In this document: positions 26,159 through 37,408 of the stretch, in pieces | How the letters are laid out: each line of letters starts with the position of its first letter | Position numbering within the stretch: the stretch's first letter is position 1 | Assembly (NCBI RefSeq): GCF_001612615.1 | Contig: NZ_BDAU01000011.1 | Span: forward strand, 1-64,000 | Reading direction: 5' to 3' | Length of the DNA: 64,000 nucleotides | From: Nocardia amikacinitolerans NBRC 108937 | GTDB taxonomy: Bacteria > Actinomycetota > Actinomycetes > Mycobacteriales > Mycobacteriaceae | Position numbers and translations under genes: made by a program | Notes under the pieces: generated by a model | What the model was told of the DNA's origin: nothing | Databases searched by the model: none | The model's input: the letters and a program-made list of their open reading frames with translations, nothing else

Positions 26159-27025
26159 ATGAAACTGGAACCAGGACAGGTCGCGGTGGTGACCGGCGCC
26201 GCCAATGGCATCGGACGAGCCGTGGCACAGGCGCTGTGCGACCGCGGGATTCGCGTGGTGCTCGCCGACATCGATGGCGACGCCGTCGCGAAGGTCGCCG
26301 ACGAGCTCGGGCCGGACCACCTCGCGGTGCCGACGGATGTCGCCGATCCGCGACAAGTTCAGCGCCTGGCCGACGTCACCGTGGAGCGCTTCGGTCGGGT
26401 CGACCTGGTGTTCAACAACGCCGGAATGGGCGCCGGTGGACCGATCTGGGAGGTCGAGCCCGACGACTGGCAGCGCGTGTGGGCGGTCAACGTGCAGGGT
26501 GTCGTCAACGGGATGCGTGCCTTCGTCCCGCATTTCATCGCGGCGGGGCGCGGTCACGTCGTCAACACCTCGTCCCTGGCGGGCGTCACGATCGGTGTGC
26601 TCAACGCCCCCTACACCGCGAGCAAGCACGCTGTCGTCTCGCTGACCGAGGCGCTGCACGGTGAGTTGGCCGTACTCGCGCCCGGGATCGGTGCCACGGT
26701 GGTGTGCCCGGGACCGGTCGACACGCAGATGCTGCGCGGTCTCACCGACGGCATCGGAGCGTTGCTCGGCGACGGCGACGTCCCCACGCAGCCCACCGAA
26801 GGTTGGTTGGGCACGCTCACCCCGGAGCAATGGGAGCGTCTCGCACCGGGATTCGGGGCCATCACCCAGCTGGCGAACGAGGCCATGCCCGCCGCGCGTG
26901 CCGCGGAGATCATCCTGTCGGCGGTCGAGGCCGACCGTCTCTACGTCACCACCCATCCGGACTGGGCGACACAGGCCAGCGATCGGGTCGCGAAGATCGT
27001 GGCCGATATGCAGGCGTCGGTGTAG
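26159..27025 (+). CDS. Short-chain dehydrogenase/reductase (SDR)
   Basis: This 288-residue classical SDR has TGAANGIG (nucleotide binding, 12-19), NNAGMG (about 89-94), a catalytic Ser in NTSSLAG, and YTASK (Tyr and Lys, about 155-159). The VCPGPVDT block follows. GAAAGGGAG precedes the ATG. It is probably co-expressed with the upstream TetR. The substrate is an alcohol or ketone that cannot be inferred. NAD preference is suggested by the Asp after the second strand (LADIDGD). Confidence 0.88.
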   Translation: MKLEPGQVAVVTGAANGIGRAVAQALCDRGIRVVLADIDGDAVAKVADELGPDHLAVPTDVADPRQVQRLADVTVERFGRVDLVFNNAGMGAGGPIWEVEPDDWQRVWAVNVQGVVNGMRAFVPHFIAAGRGHVVNTSSLAGVTIGVLNAPYTASKHAVVSLTEALHGELAVLAPGIGATVVCPGPVDTQMLRGLTDGIGALLGDGDVPTQPTEGWLGTLTPEQWERLAPGFGAITQLANEAMPAARAAEIILSAVEADRLYVTTHPDWATQASDRVAKIVADMQASV

Positions 27026-27155
27026 TCCGGGCTTGCTACGGACGGGCGGCGTTCCTCGCTGAGGTGGTCATCTCCGCGTGTGCCTCAACCGCTCGGAGAC
27101 CACCTCGGCGAGCCCGTCCGGCGTCGCAAGCCGCAGCGTCAGGTTCGGGAAAACC

Positions 27156-27509
27156 TCAACGCGCGCAGGCCTTTTCGATCAGACGGACCACCTCGGCGGG
27201 GTTGTCCACCTGGACAACAAGCCGTGCGTAGCGCTCGTCGGCCAGTTCGATGACCACGGCCTTGTCGGGATCGCGAACGTCCCAGAACACTCGTTCGCCG
27301 TCGATGTGGAAGGTTCCCGCCGTGACCACGCCGGGAACATGCGTGCCTGGCGCGCGGATACCTTTGCGCTCCTTGATGATTCCGGGGTCGAGGGTCGCGC
27401 CGCGGACGTTCGCCAGCGGGATCACCAGGCTGCTCTTCAATGCCCACAGCTTGTCGAGGCCTTCGATGCGGACCACCAGATCCCCGCCGTCGATGCTGAT
27501 CACTGCCAT
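27156..27509 (-). CDS. Conserved hypothetical protein (possible PH-like fold)
   Basis: This 117-residue soluble protein is beta-rich. It starts AVISIDGGDLVVRIEGLDKLWALKSSLVIPLANV and contains GTFHIDGERVFWDVRDPDKAVVIELADERYARLVVQVDNPAEVV. The strand pattern resembles bacterial PH-like proteins with a terminal helix, but this is inference. GAAGGAG lies before the ATG. It lies 21 bp downstream of a tetR on the same strand, so it is likely in its operon. Confidence 0.7.
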   Translation of the reverse strand: MAVISIDGGDLVVRIEGLDKLWALKSSLVIPLANVRGATLDPGIIKERKGIRAPGTHVPGVVTAGTFHIDGERVFWDVRDPDKAVVIELADERYARLVVQVDNPAEVVRLIEKACAR

Positions 27510-27530
27510 GTCGTTCTCCTTCGTTCGTAT

Positions 27531-28028
27531 TCATCGATCGGTCTGTGTTCGTCCGGTGAACTCGTCGGCGATGCGGGCCACATCGTCACCGGCGCGGGCG
27601 CGTAGCCGAAGTCCCAGCAAGGTCGCGGTCGACAATGTTCCGTCGCCAAGTGCGGCGGTGACCGCATCGAGTTCCGCGAAGGCGCCCGTCACCTCGGCGG
27701 CGACTTCCTGATCCGCCGCGCCCTGCTCGATAGCCGCCATCAGCAACAGGTCCAAACTGCCGATGCCTTCGGAAACCACTGCGGCACAGAGGATTCGCAG
27801 GGGATCGTCGGCAGCCGCGATCTCGACCAGGTTCTGCTTGCGCGCCGCTCGCAGCGCCCGCAGATACAACCCTCGCTTGCTGCCGAAGGTGCGATACAGG
27901 CTGTGGCGGTGCACGCCGAGGTGGCCGACGAGGTCGTCGATCGACACGGCGTCGAACCCTCGCCGAGCGAAAAGCTTCGCCGCCGACTCGACGACGGCTA
28001 CCTCATCGAATGTTCTCGGTCGCGCCAT
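27531..28028 (-). CDS. TetR-family regulator (short)
   Basis: This 165-residue TetR protein has the HTH VAVVESAAKLFARRGFDAVSIDDLVGHLGVHRHSLYRTFGSKRGLYLRAL. The ligand domain is shorter than the 190-210 residues usual for the family. A very strong inverted repeat (28042-28085) lies directly upstream, in the region divergent from the next gene. It probably controls itself, the PH-like partner and the divergent gene. Confidence 0.85.
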   Translation of the reverse strand: MARPRTFDEVAVVESAAKLFARRGFDAVSIDDLVGHLGVHRHSLYRTFGSKRGLYLRALRAARKQNLVEIAAADDPLRILCAAVVSEGIGSLDLLLMAAIEQGAADQEVAAEVTGAFAELDAVTAALGDGTLSTATLLGLRLRARAGDDVARIADEFTGRTQTDR

Positions 28029-28041
28029 GTCGCCACCCTAT

Positions 28042-28085
28042 CCAGTTTGGGAACATCCAGTCAAGAACGTTTGTTCCCAAACTGG
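28042..28085. promoter_or_regulatory. TetR operator: 14-bp perfect arms, 16-bp spacer
   Basis: CCAGTTTGGGAACA (28042-28055) is the exact reverse complement of TGTTCCCAAACTGG (28072-28085). It starts 14 bp upstream of the tetR ATG and lies between divergent genes, so it is a likely shared operator. Confidence 0.75.
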
Positions 28086-28215
28086 GGCGGAGATCTCTCG
28101 GGGTGCCCGAAACGCAGGGGGCTTTCCTCAGGACCGCGGTCGAGGACGCGCGCCGATCGGGCCGAATGTCGGACGTAAGATGACCGTTACCAGCCCACTC
28201 CACGAGGAGGCGGCG

Positions 28216-28938
28216 ATGACCGAGAGCCCACGATCGATCGCCGAAAGCGACATCACGCTCCCGCCGGGTGCGGACCGGGAGCGATTCTCCGGCTACGGGG
28301 TGATGGGGATGCCCTTCGCCAGCGGCCACTATTTGGCGCTGCGGCACTTCCCCGCCAGCTCGGTCGGCGCGGGATACGACGCGGTCTGGTATCGAAACCC
28401 GGCCGGGGAATGGGTGATCTACAGCAGTGTCGCCCCGGAGGCCAGCTGCGCCCGCTATTTCAGCGCGGCACTCGTAGACGCGCGGGTCGTGGACATCTCG
28501 GTGACCTGGACGGGTCCGTCGGCGTTCACGGTCGAGGTGGGGGACGACATCGTGTGGGATCTCGAGCTCGGCCGGTCCGCGGCGACGGCGGCGATGACGA
28601 GTCTCGGCCGGATGATGCCCGCGAGCTGGCGGCAGCGGCCCGCCGTTCTCGCGCTCATGTCGCGCGTCGCCGGTCCCGCGCTAGGGGTCGGGCGGGTGCG
28701 GCTCAGCGGCACTTCGCCGAACGGGCAGTGGTTCCGGGCCGATCCGCGGATGCTGTGGCCGGTCGAGAACGGCCGCGCGCGCATCGTCGGAATCGATATC
28801 GGCCCGCCGGGGCCGCTGGCGGAGCAGGCGAAGCTGGGTGATTTCTGGTTGCCGCAACGCGGCATGTTCGCCGTCGGCGAGACGTATTTCGAGCCGTACG
28901 ACGCGACGCGGCATCAGGCGGCGCGCCCCGGCGCATGA
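28216..28938 (+). CDS. Conserved hypothetical protein
   Basis: This 240-residue soluble protein has no signal or membrane segment. It is rich in beta strands and aromatic residues (GYDAVWYRNPAGEWVIYSSV, FTVEVGDDIVWDLELG, GTSPNGQWFRADPRMLWPVENG). It contains repeated Trp-flanked motifs that could form a lipocalin-like or beta-barrel fold. GAGGAGG lies before ATG 28216. It is divergent from the short TetR, with a strong palindrome in between, so it is probably the regulated target. No function is recognised. Confidence 0.7.
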   Translation: MTESPRSIAESDITLPPGADRERFSGYGVMGMPFASGHYLALRHFPASSVGAGYDAVWYRNPAGEWVIYSSVAPEASCARYFSAALVDARVVDISVTWTGPSAFTVEVGDDIVWDLELGRSAATAAMTSLGRMMPASWRQRPAVLALMSRVAGPALGVGRVRLSGTSPNGQWFRADPRMLWPVENGRARIVGIDIGPPGPLAEQAKLGDFWLPQRGMFAVGETYFEPYDATRHQAARPGA

Positions 28939-28954
28939 CGGCGGCGCCGGGCCC

Positions 28955-29779
28955 TCACCATCCGCCGTCGAACAACGCCGCGAGCGCCGGTCCCGGATCC
29001 GCCGCGGTGGTCGTATTCGCGACGACGACAAGGATCGCGGCCAGCGACGACAACGTCGCGAGGACACCGAACGACCCGTGCACACGCCTCGCTCGCGCGT
29101 CCGTCGTTCTCGCGAATCGCTTCCATGCCACCACATTCAGGCCGAGCAGAACGATCGCCACGACCGCGGCGATCACGACCATCGCCACGTGATAGTGCGC
29201 GAAGTCGCTGATCATCATTGCCAGAGGGGGAGTTTCGCCACCCGCACTCGAGGATTCGGCCAGTCGCTGCCGGACCTGATCGAGCGTCTCGGCGAGTTCA
29301 CCGTCCGTGTCGCCGCCCGTCAACATCGGCAACAGCGAGGCATAGGGCGCGAGCGCGCCCTGCACATTGGCCATCACCGCCAGCAACGAGAACACCGCGA
29401 GCGCCGTGACGATCACCGCGGCCGACGCGAAGGCGGTATTCCCCGCACCCGAACCGCGGGCCCGGAGGAACACCCGCCACAGCAGAACGCCGAGCCAGAC
29501 GAGCACGATCAGCAAAAGCGCGGCGAGCACTCCCTTGACCACGTGGTACCGAAACCAGTAATCCACAACGCTTTCCAAGGCCGGGGAAAACTCCCGATCG
29601 CCGGAACGCCAGTACTCGACGAACGCCACGCGGAAGGCATCGCGGACAGCGCGCTCGTCTTCGAAACTCCCCGCCAGCATGCGCGGAGCGACGACGAACC
29701 CGGCCGCGAGGAGCACGGCGAGAGCGCCGAGCACACCGAGTGCGCGACCGGATCGCGACTGGGTCGACGGTGTGGACAA
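28955..29779 (-). CDS. Hypothetical membrane protein
   Basis: This 274-residue protein has about five membrane segments: one N-terminal (ALGVLGALAVLLAAGFVVAP), then a long outside domain with EYWRSGDREFSPALESVVDYWFRYH. Later segments are near residues 83-103, 115-137, 198-218 and 238-260. No catalytic motif is seen. It lies downstream of the katG terminator and looks monocistronic. Confidence 0.7.
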   Translation of the reverse strand: MSTPSTQSRSGRALGVLGALAVLLAAGFVVAPRMLAGSFEDERAVRDAFRVAFVEYWRSGDREFSPALESVVDYWFRYHVVKGVLAALLLIVLVWLGVLLWRVFLRARGSGAGNTAFASAAVIVTALAVFSLLAVMANVQGALAPYASLLPMLTGGDTDGELAETLDQVRQRLAESSSAGGETPPLAMMISDFAHYHVAMVVIAAVVAIVLLGLNVVAWKRFARTTDARARRVHGSFGVLATLSSLAAILVVVANTTTAADPGPALAALFDGGW

Positions 29780-29807
29780 GTAGGTCCCTTCGGCTCGAGC
29801 AAACAGG

Positions 29808-29843
29808 AATCCCAGGCCGACCCCGAAAGGTCGGCCTGGGATT
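29808..29843 (-). terminator. Strong hairpin terminator of furA-katG
   Basis: Perfect 15-base arms (29808-29822 and 29829-29843, centre AGGCCGACC/GGTCGGCCT) enclose the loop CCGAAA, 13 bp after the katG stop on the minus strand. Confidence 0.85.
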
Positions 29844-29855
29844 CACCACGACAAC

Positions 29856-32120
<2,265 letters not shown>

Positions 32121-32552
32121 TCAGGGACGTTGAGATGCGGCGCAGTCGGGACACAGACCCCAGTAGATGACCTCGGCCTCGTCGATGGCGAAGCCGTGAT
32201 CCTCGGATGCGGTCAGACAAGGGGCATGGCCGATCGCGCAGTCGACATCGGCGATCGACCCGCACGCCCGGCACACGACGTGGTGGTGGTTGTCGCCGAC
32301 CCGCGACTCGTAACGAGCCACGGAGCCGGACGGCTGGATGCATCGGATGAGGCCCGCCGCGGTGAGCGTGCGCAGCGAGTCGTACACCGCCTGGTGCGAC
32401 ACCGCCGACAGGCGCGACCGCACGGCGCGGATGATCGAATCCGTGTCGGCGTGCGGGTGATCGTGCACCGCGCCCAGCACCGCGACTCGCGGAGCGGTCA
32501 CGCGGAGCGAAGCTCCCTGCAGCATCTGCTGGAATTCCTCGGCAGTGTGCAC
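32121..32552 (-). CDS. furA: Fur-family regulator FurA
   Basis: This 143-residue Fur protein has ASLRVTAPRVAVLGAVHDHPHADTDSI, the DNA helix SHQAVYDSLRTLTAAGLI, the metal motif VGDNHHHVVCRACG, and CPDC near the end. It is nearly identical in pattern to mycobacterial FurA. GTG 32552 gives the family N-terminus; there is no RBS at normal distance, in line with the leaderless furA known in mycobacteria. It represses furA-katG and responds to peroxide/iron. It lies directly before katG. Confidence 0.9.
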   Translation of the reverse strand: MHTAEEFQQMLQGASLRVTAPRVAVLGAVHDHPHADTDSIIRAVRSRLSAVSHQAVYDSLRTLTAAGLIRCIQPSGSVARYESRVGDNHHHVVCRACGSIADVDCAIGHAPCLTASEDHGFAIDEAEVIYWGLCPDCAASQRP

Positions 32553-32844
32553 GGACGAAAGTCTTGTCCCTTTTCTGGAACGAGTCAAGCATTTGTCTGG
32601 CGGGAGGTCCGTCCCCCGACGTCGCCGTGCGGAGGACGGACCGCTTCCCCGACGGCCGCGAAACGCCGCCACGTTCGCGGGCCGACTCGACCCTAGCCGC
32701 CGACCTCGGAATCGGCGTGCATCGACACCGCGCGGGTCGAAATTCGTCGAACCCGTTGGGCCCCTGCTCTCTGTCGGTGGCAGTCGTCGCCGCGCGTGTG
32801 ACAAGATCGCCCGGTTCGTCGAGCTGTGCGCAGGAGGCTTTCGC

Positions 32845-34434
32845 TTGGATCTACGCTTGGGACCCAACAGATCTCATCGGATCCGGCGTGCCGTGCTCGC
32901 GCTCGCGGTCGGGGTCGGGGTCGGGGTCGGAGTGCTCGGTGTGCCCGTGTCGGCGTCCGCGGAGGACGTCGCCGACTCCTACGTCGACCGCCTGTCCGAG
33001 GCGGCGGACACCCCGGCGCTGAGGTGGTCCGACTGCCAGGACGGCTTCCAGTGCGCGTCCGCGAAGGTGCCGCTGGACTACAACCAGCCGCACGGAGAGC
33101 AGATCGAGTTGGCGGTGATCAAGCTGCCCGCCGCCGATCCGAGTCGGCGCATCGGCACCCTGTTCGTCAACTTCGGCGGCCCCGGCCCGTCCGGGGTGAA
33201 CCGCCTGCGGGAACGGGCGCGGTGGCCGTGGTTGTTCTCCGATGAGCTGCGCGCGCGGTTCGAGGTGGTCTCCTGGGACAGCCGAGCGGTGGCCCGCAGT
33301 GCGGCGGCCCGCTGTTTCCCGACGGTGGACGAACAAACGGCCTTCCTCGGCGCCATGCCCGAGATGCCAACGGTCCCTGGCGAAGAGGCGCCGTTCTACG
33401 ACTGGTCCAAGGAGTTCGCCGACCGCTGCGAGCGGCACGCGGGCCCGATACTGAACCACGCCTCGACCGCCAACACCGCGCGGGATCTGGACCTGTTGCG
33501 CCGCGCCGTCGGCGATCCGAAGCTGACCTACCACGGCATCTCCTACGGCACCCAGCTCGGCGCGATCTACGCGAACATGTATCCCAGCCGGGTGCGGGCG
33601 ATGGTCTTCGACGGATCGATGGACTTCGAGGGCAACGTCAACGGTCATGGCGGGCAAGGCACGACGGTTCCGCTGGACACTCGGCAGGGCGTGGCCGACG
33701 CGATCGCCGCCACCTTCGACGCCTTCCTGCGGCAGTGTTCGGCGGCCGGTCCGCGGTGCGCGTTCTCCTCCGGCGATCCGAGACTCAAATGGACGGTGCT
33801 CGCGGAGCGGGCTCGCCTTGCGCCCATCAGGCTCGACGGCCAGACCTGGACATACGCGGCGGTCCTCAATGCCGCGGCCGGTCTTTCGCAGCCGTCCACC
33901 TATCCGGACCTCGCCGCGCTGTTGCAGAAGTTGTTCGACGCGGGCACCACCGTCCCTGGCGTGCTTCCGGTCGCGCGCGGCGAGTCCTACCTGGGCAACC
34001 GCACCGAGGCGTACCACGCGATCCAGTGCGCCGACAGCGTCGTGCCGACCGACACCGGCGTCTACAGTCGCGCGGCGATATCGGAAGATCTGCGGGTGCC
34101 GCACTTCGGTCGGATCGCCGTCTTCGGCAACACCACGTGCGCGTTCTGGCAAGGCCACGACGCCGACCGGTACACCGGACCGTGGAACCGCCGCACCGCC
34201 GCGCCGATCCTGGTGCTCAACAGCAGATTCGACCCCGCGACGTCGTTGTCCGGCGCTTACGCGGGCGCCGCCCAACTCGCCGAGGCCCGGGTGGTGGTGA
34301 TCGAAGGCGCCGGGCACAGCAGCATGTTCGTGGCGAGCACCTGTGCCGAGCGAACCAAGCGGGAGTACCTGTTCACCGGCGAACTCCCACCGGAAGGCAC
34401 CGTCTGCGCCGTCGACGAGTCGCCCTTCGACTGA
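32845..34434 (+). CDS. Secreted alpha/beta hydrolase (TAP-like/tripeptidyl aminopeptidase)
   Basis: This 529-residue protein starts with TTG 32845, fixed by AGGAGG at 32832-32837. It has a signal peptide (IRRAVLALAVGVGVGVGVLGVPVSASA). The alpha/beta hydrolase core has an oxyanion strand NFGGPGPSG, the nucleophile elbow YHGISYGTQLG, and the Asp (NSRFDPATS) and His (GAGHSSM) of the triad. A TAP-like C-terminal region carries Cys pairs typical of the Streptomyces Slp/Tap and mycobacterial Hip1/CaeA families. It probably acts outside the membrane on peptides or esters. Confidence 0.85.
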   Translation: MDLRLGPNRSHRIRRAVLALAVGVGVGVGVLGVPVSASAEDVADSYVDRLSEAADTPALRWSDCQDGFQCASAKVPLDYNQPHGEQIELAVIKLPAADPSRRIGTLFVNFGGPGPSGVNRLRERARWPWLFSDELRARFEVVSWDSRAVARSAAARCFPTVDEQTAFLGAMPEMPTVPGEEAPFYDWSKEFADRCERHAGPILNHASTANTARDLDLLRRAVGDPKLTYHGISYGTQLGAIYANMYPSRVRAMVFDGSMDFEGNVNGHGGQGTTVPLDTRQGVADAIAATFDAFLRQCSAAGPRCAFSSGDPRLKWTVLAERARLAPIRLDGQTWTYAAVLNAAAGLSQPSTYPDLAALLQKLFDAGTTVPGVLPVARGESYLGNRTEAYHAIQCADSVVPTDTGVYSRAAISEDLRVPHFGRIAVFGNTTCAFWQGHDADRYTGPWNRRTAAPILVLNSRFDPATSLSGAYAGAAQLAEARVVVIEGAGHSSMFVASTCAERTKREYLFTGELPPEGTVCAVDESPFD

Positions 34435-34506
34435 TCGCTGTGGGTGTGACCGGCGCGCCGTTCGCCGTGGGCGGCGGTGCTCTCGCGGGCAGGTCGAGTG
34501 CGCGGT

Positions 34507-35829
34507 CTAGTCGGGTAGGCCGACCGTTTGATCGCAGCTTTCCGGCGGGTCGACCAGTTCGCATTCGGCAGGGGGACGAGTGGGCCGGTAGCCGGTCGGG
34601 ACGCCGCCGGATCGGATGATCGTGCGGTAGGTGTCGACGGCGTCCGTCGGTCGGCGGGCGAGCGTGGGATCGGTGCGAACGTCGACGGTGTAGAGGCCGA
34701 AACGCGGTGTGTAGGAACCCCATTCGTAGTTGTCGGTGAGGCTCCAGTAGTTGTAGCCGATCAGGTCGATACCGTCGGCCTTGGCGCGCTGCAACCAGTA
34801 GACGGTATCGCGGAGGTGTTCGGAGCGGGTGTAACCGTCGGCGCGCGGGCCGCCGTTCTCGGTGGGCATGCCGTTCTCCACGACGTACAGCGGGCGGTCC
34901 GGGAACAGGCGCGCGTAGTGCCGCAGCGCGTAGTAGATGCCCTCGGTGCGAATCGGCAACTCCCAGATGGCCGGACCCTGGTTCGATCCACCCTGTACCG
35001 ACTGACCGGACTCCGGCAGCACCGCGAAATAGTAGTCGACGCCGATGAAGTCGAGCTTGTCGGCGATGCGGTCGACCATCGGCTGGTTGACCTCGGTCTC
35101 GGCGCCCGCCACGTAGCCGAGGTTGCTGGTGACCTGCGCGTCGGGCGCGGCGTGGTGGATGATGTCGTAGATCGTGTTGTGGGCCTGCGCCATTCGGTCC
35201 AGCATCGCGGGCGCTTCGTCGACGGTGATGGCGCCGATCCGCAGTTCGGTGCCGACATAGGCGGCGGGCTCGTTGAACGTGACCCACAGCGGGTTGCGAG
35301 AGGCGTAGCGGTCCACCACCTTTCGCATATTGGCCAGCCAGTCCTCGACGATCCCTGGATTGCGCCAGCCGCCGCGATCGCTCACCCAGCCCGGGTAGAC
35401 CCAGTGGTCCAAAGTCAGCATCGGTCGCATACCGGCCGCGACGATCCGGTCGATCACATCGTCGTAGAACCGGAATGCCGACGCGTCCCACACTCCCGGC
35501 TCCGGCTGGAGCCGGGCCCATTCGATGCCGATCCGGTACACCTGAACGCCGAGCCGGGCGGCCAGATCTATATCGGAGGGATGGCGGTTCAGGAAGTCGA
35601 CCGAATTCTGGTACTCGTCTCCGGCCTCGCCCGAGTCGATGTATCGGGTCCAATTGCTGTCCGGCGCATGTCCTTCGGACTGGAAGCCGGATGACGCGAC
35701 TCCCCAGAGGAACTCGTCGCCGAACGGCGCGACGGTCGCGTGCGCCGAGGGAGTCGCCCCCGGCGCGAGCACCGCGGTCGCGATCATGGCGAGGGTGACG
35801 AGGGCGTATCCGCACTTCCGTGTTCGCAT
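34507..35829 (-). CDS. Secreted family 1 glycoside hydrolase (beta-glucosidase type)
   Basis: This 440-residue GH1 enzyme has a signal peptide (VTLAMIATAVLAPGATPSAHA) and begins the barrel with FGDEFLWGVASSGFQSEG. The acid/base Glu lies in TFNEPAAY and the nucleophile Glu in YVVENGMP. GH1 enzymes release beta-linked glucose, galactose or similar sugars; most actinobacterial ones are cytosolic, so export is unusual. ATG 35829 follows AGGAGC; a longer start at 35880 lacks the signal shape. A pair of 13-bp direct repeats lies upstream. Confidence 0.88.
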   Translation of the reverse strand: MRTRKCGYALVTLAMIATAVLAPGATPSAHATVAPFGDEFLWGVASSGFQSEGHAPDSNWTRYIDSGEAGDEYQNSVDFLNRHPSDIDLAARLGVQVYRIGIEWARLQPEPGVWDASAFRFYDDVIDRIVAAGMRPMLTLDHWVYPGWVSDRGGWRNPGIVEDWLANMRKVVDRYASRNPLWVTFNEPAAYVGTELRIGAITVDEAPAMLDRMAQAHNTIYDIIHHAAPDAQVTSNLGYVAGAETEVNQPMVDRIADKLDFIGVDYYFAVLPESGQSVQGGSNQGPAIWELPIRTEGIYYALRHYARLFPDRPLYVVENGMPTENGGPRADGYTRSEHLRDTVYWLQRAKADGIDLIGYNYWSLTDNYEWGSYTPRFGLYTVDVRTDPTLARRPTDAVDTYRTIIRSGGVPTGYRPTRPPAECELVDPPESCDQTVGLPD

Positions 35830-36195
35830 GGAGCTCCTGTCCCCGTCCGGAACTACTCGGTCGTGCCGATGATCCGTCACTGTAGCTGTCGGATAGCTAG
35901 CCCGTCAGCGTAGCTGTCGGATTGCTGGATTTACGGGCGCCGCGCCGTGTCGCCCGCCTGATCGCGGTACCGGGCCGATCACAACAATCCGAAAATGGCA
36001 ATCACACGACGCTATCGAGATCGACTCGGTTGCCTACCGGTCGTGCCCGATTTGCCACGTTGGGGGAGAGAGCCGCTTCAGAATGATCAAAAACACCTTC
36101 GGGTCAGCTCGGACTTTCGTGTCGCCCATGCGCGCCCCCTCGCCCCGCGGACGGCACGTCCCAACTACCGGGTGAGGGAAAGGCAGGTCTGATTC
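35830..36195. other. Intergenic region with a 13-bp direct repeat
   Basis: No gene is seen in this 366-bp divergent region. GTAGCTGTCGGAT occurs at 35882-35894 and 35910-35922 (28-bp period). The first copy is part of a palindrome TAGCT-N7-AGCTA (35883-35899). This may be a regulator site for the GH1 gene. A ribosome-binding site for the L,D-transpeptidase gene is poor. Confidence 0.5.
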
Positions 36196-36723
36196 ATGAA
36201 GTCCCAGAGACGACTTCGGCCCGTGGCGCGGATCGCGCTGCTGATCGGCGCGGCGGTCACCGGACTCGCCGTCGCCGCCCCGGCGCAGGGTGAACCGCTG
36301 TGGCCCGGTGGACCCGACATCCCGGGCGTGCCCCCGTTGGTCCTGCCCCCGCTGGTTCCGCCCGCGCCGGTGGTGGCGCCGTGCACGGCCGAGGCGGCGC
36401 GCGGGTGTATGCGGTTGTCGACGAACGAGGCGTGGCTGATGGACAACGGCAGGGTCGTCTACGGCCCGACCCCGATCTCGCACGGCAGACCCGGCTTCCG
36501 GACCCGCGTCGGCGTCTTCGACGTCGACTTCAAGCGCGAGGACCATTGGAGCACCATGCACCACGTCTGGATGAAGTACGCGGTGTTCTTCGACGGCGAC
36601 ATCGCCACCCACATCGGCCCGATCGAAGAGGAGTCGCACGGGTGCATCCGCATGACACCCGACGGCGCGCGCGAATTCTTCGACTACCTCTCACCCGGTG
36701 ACATCATCGAGGTCGTGCCGTAA
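36196..36723 (+). CDS. Secreted L,D-transpeptidase (YkuD domain)
   Basis: This 175-residue protein has a signal peptide (ARIALLIGAAVTGLAVAAPAQG), a Pro-rich linker (PGVPPLVLPPLVPPAPVV), then a compact YkuD domain. The catalytic block is THIGPIEEESHGCIRM, with the nucleophile Cys in SHGCIRM. It forms 3-3 cross-links in peptidoglycan or links proteins to it. It is short and lacks the Ig-like domains of mycobacterial Ldt enzymes, so it resembles the ErfK/small YkuD group. Confidence 0.85.
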   Translation: MKSQRRLRPVARIALLIGAAVTGLAVAAPAQGEPLWPGGPDIPGVPPLVLPPLVPPAPVVAPCTAEAARGCMRLSTNEAWLMDNGRVVYGPTPISHGRPGFRTRVGVFDVDFKREDHWSTMHHVWMKYAVFFDGDIATHIGPIEEESHGCIRMTPDGAREFFDYLSPGDIIEVVP

Positions 36724-36805
36724 CGACGCCTCAGGCCCTCGCACAGATCCTGGAACTGTGCGCGAATCAACCACTACGGCAGCCGATTCGACACCGGTGA
36801 TCCGC

Positions 36806-37360
36806 TCAGCGCGTGGTTGCCCGCCGCAGCGACGCGTCGAGTTCTCGCATGAGCTCGCCCGCGCGCCCGCCGCCACCGGGGGCATTCGGGTAACGCGCGA
36901 GCACGGCCACCACGACGTGATTCGCCAAACCCGCTGTCTTCTCGATGTATTCGGCGGCCACGCTCTGGTTCTCATCGGCGTCGAGCTCGAACGCCCGGGC
37001 GGCGTCGGCGGCCGATCCAAGGATGTGCTCGACCTGTGTCGCCTTGGCCAGTGGGTGCAGATACGCGGCTGCCGCCGCGTGTCCGGCGGCGCGGGCCGCG
37101 TGGACCGCCGCCGCCCGTCCGCTCTCGCCGGCCGCCTTCGCCGCCGCGTGCGCGGCCAACGCGGTCACCCGTAGCGCCTTCGTCCGCTTGCCCCCGGCGG
37201 CGAACCTGCGCGCCTCCTCGAGCGCGGCCCGTGGACGCGGATCATCCGGGCAGTCACGCTCGAAGATCGCGACAACGGGCTCCGCGCAGACCACGGCATA
37301 GCCCGTGACCTCGCGCAGTTCGGCCGTGGTGAGTTCGATCGTCAGGTTCTCGCCGGTCAT
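36806..37360 (-). CDS. Imm5-like putative immunity protein
   Basis: This protein of about 184 residues is Ala-rich and all-helical. It begins with LTTAELREVTGYAVVCAEPVVAIFERDCPDDPRPRAALEEARRFAAG and has repeats of AAHAAAKAAGESGRAAAVHAARAAGHAAAAAYL. This pattern matches the family labelled putative immunity protein (Imm-5-like), sometimes mislabelled exonuclease SbcC. No toxin gene is adjacent. ATG 37360 is chosen for the natural start; an ATG at 37384 adds 8 residues. Confidence 0.6.
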   Translation of the reverse strand: MTGENLTIELTTAELREVTGYAVVCAEPVVAIFERDCPDDPRPRAALEEARRFAAGGKRTKALRVTALAAHAAAKAAGESGRAAAVHAARAAGHAAAAAYLHPLAKATQVEHILGSAADAARAFELDADENQSVAAEYIEKTAGLANHVVVAVLARYPNAPGGGGRAGELMRELDASLRRATTR

Positions 37361-37408
37361 TCCCGCAACGCTATCGTTGAACAATCGGTTGAAACTTGTC
37401 CTCGAAGT

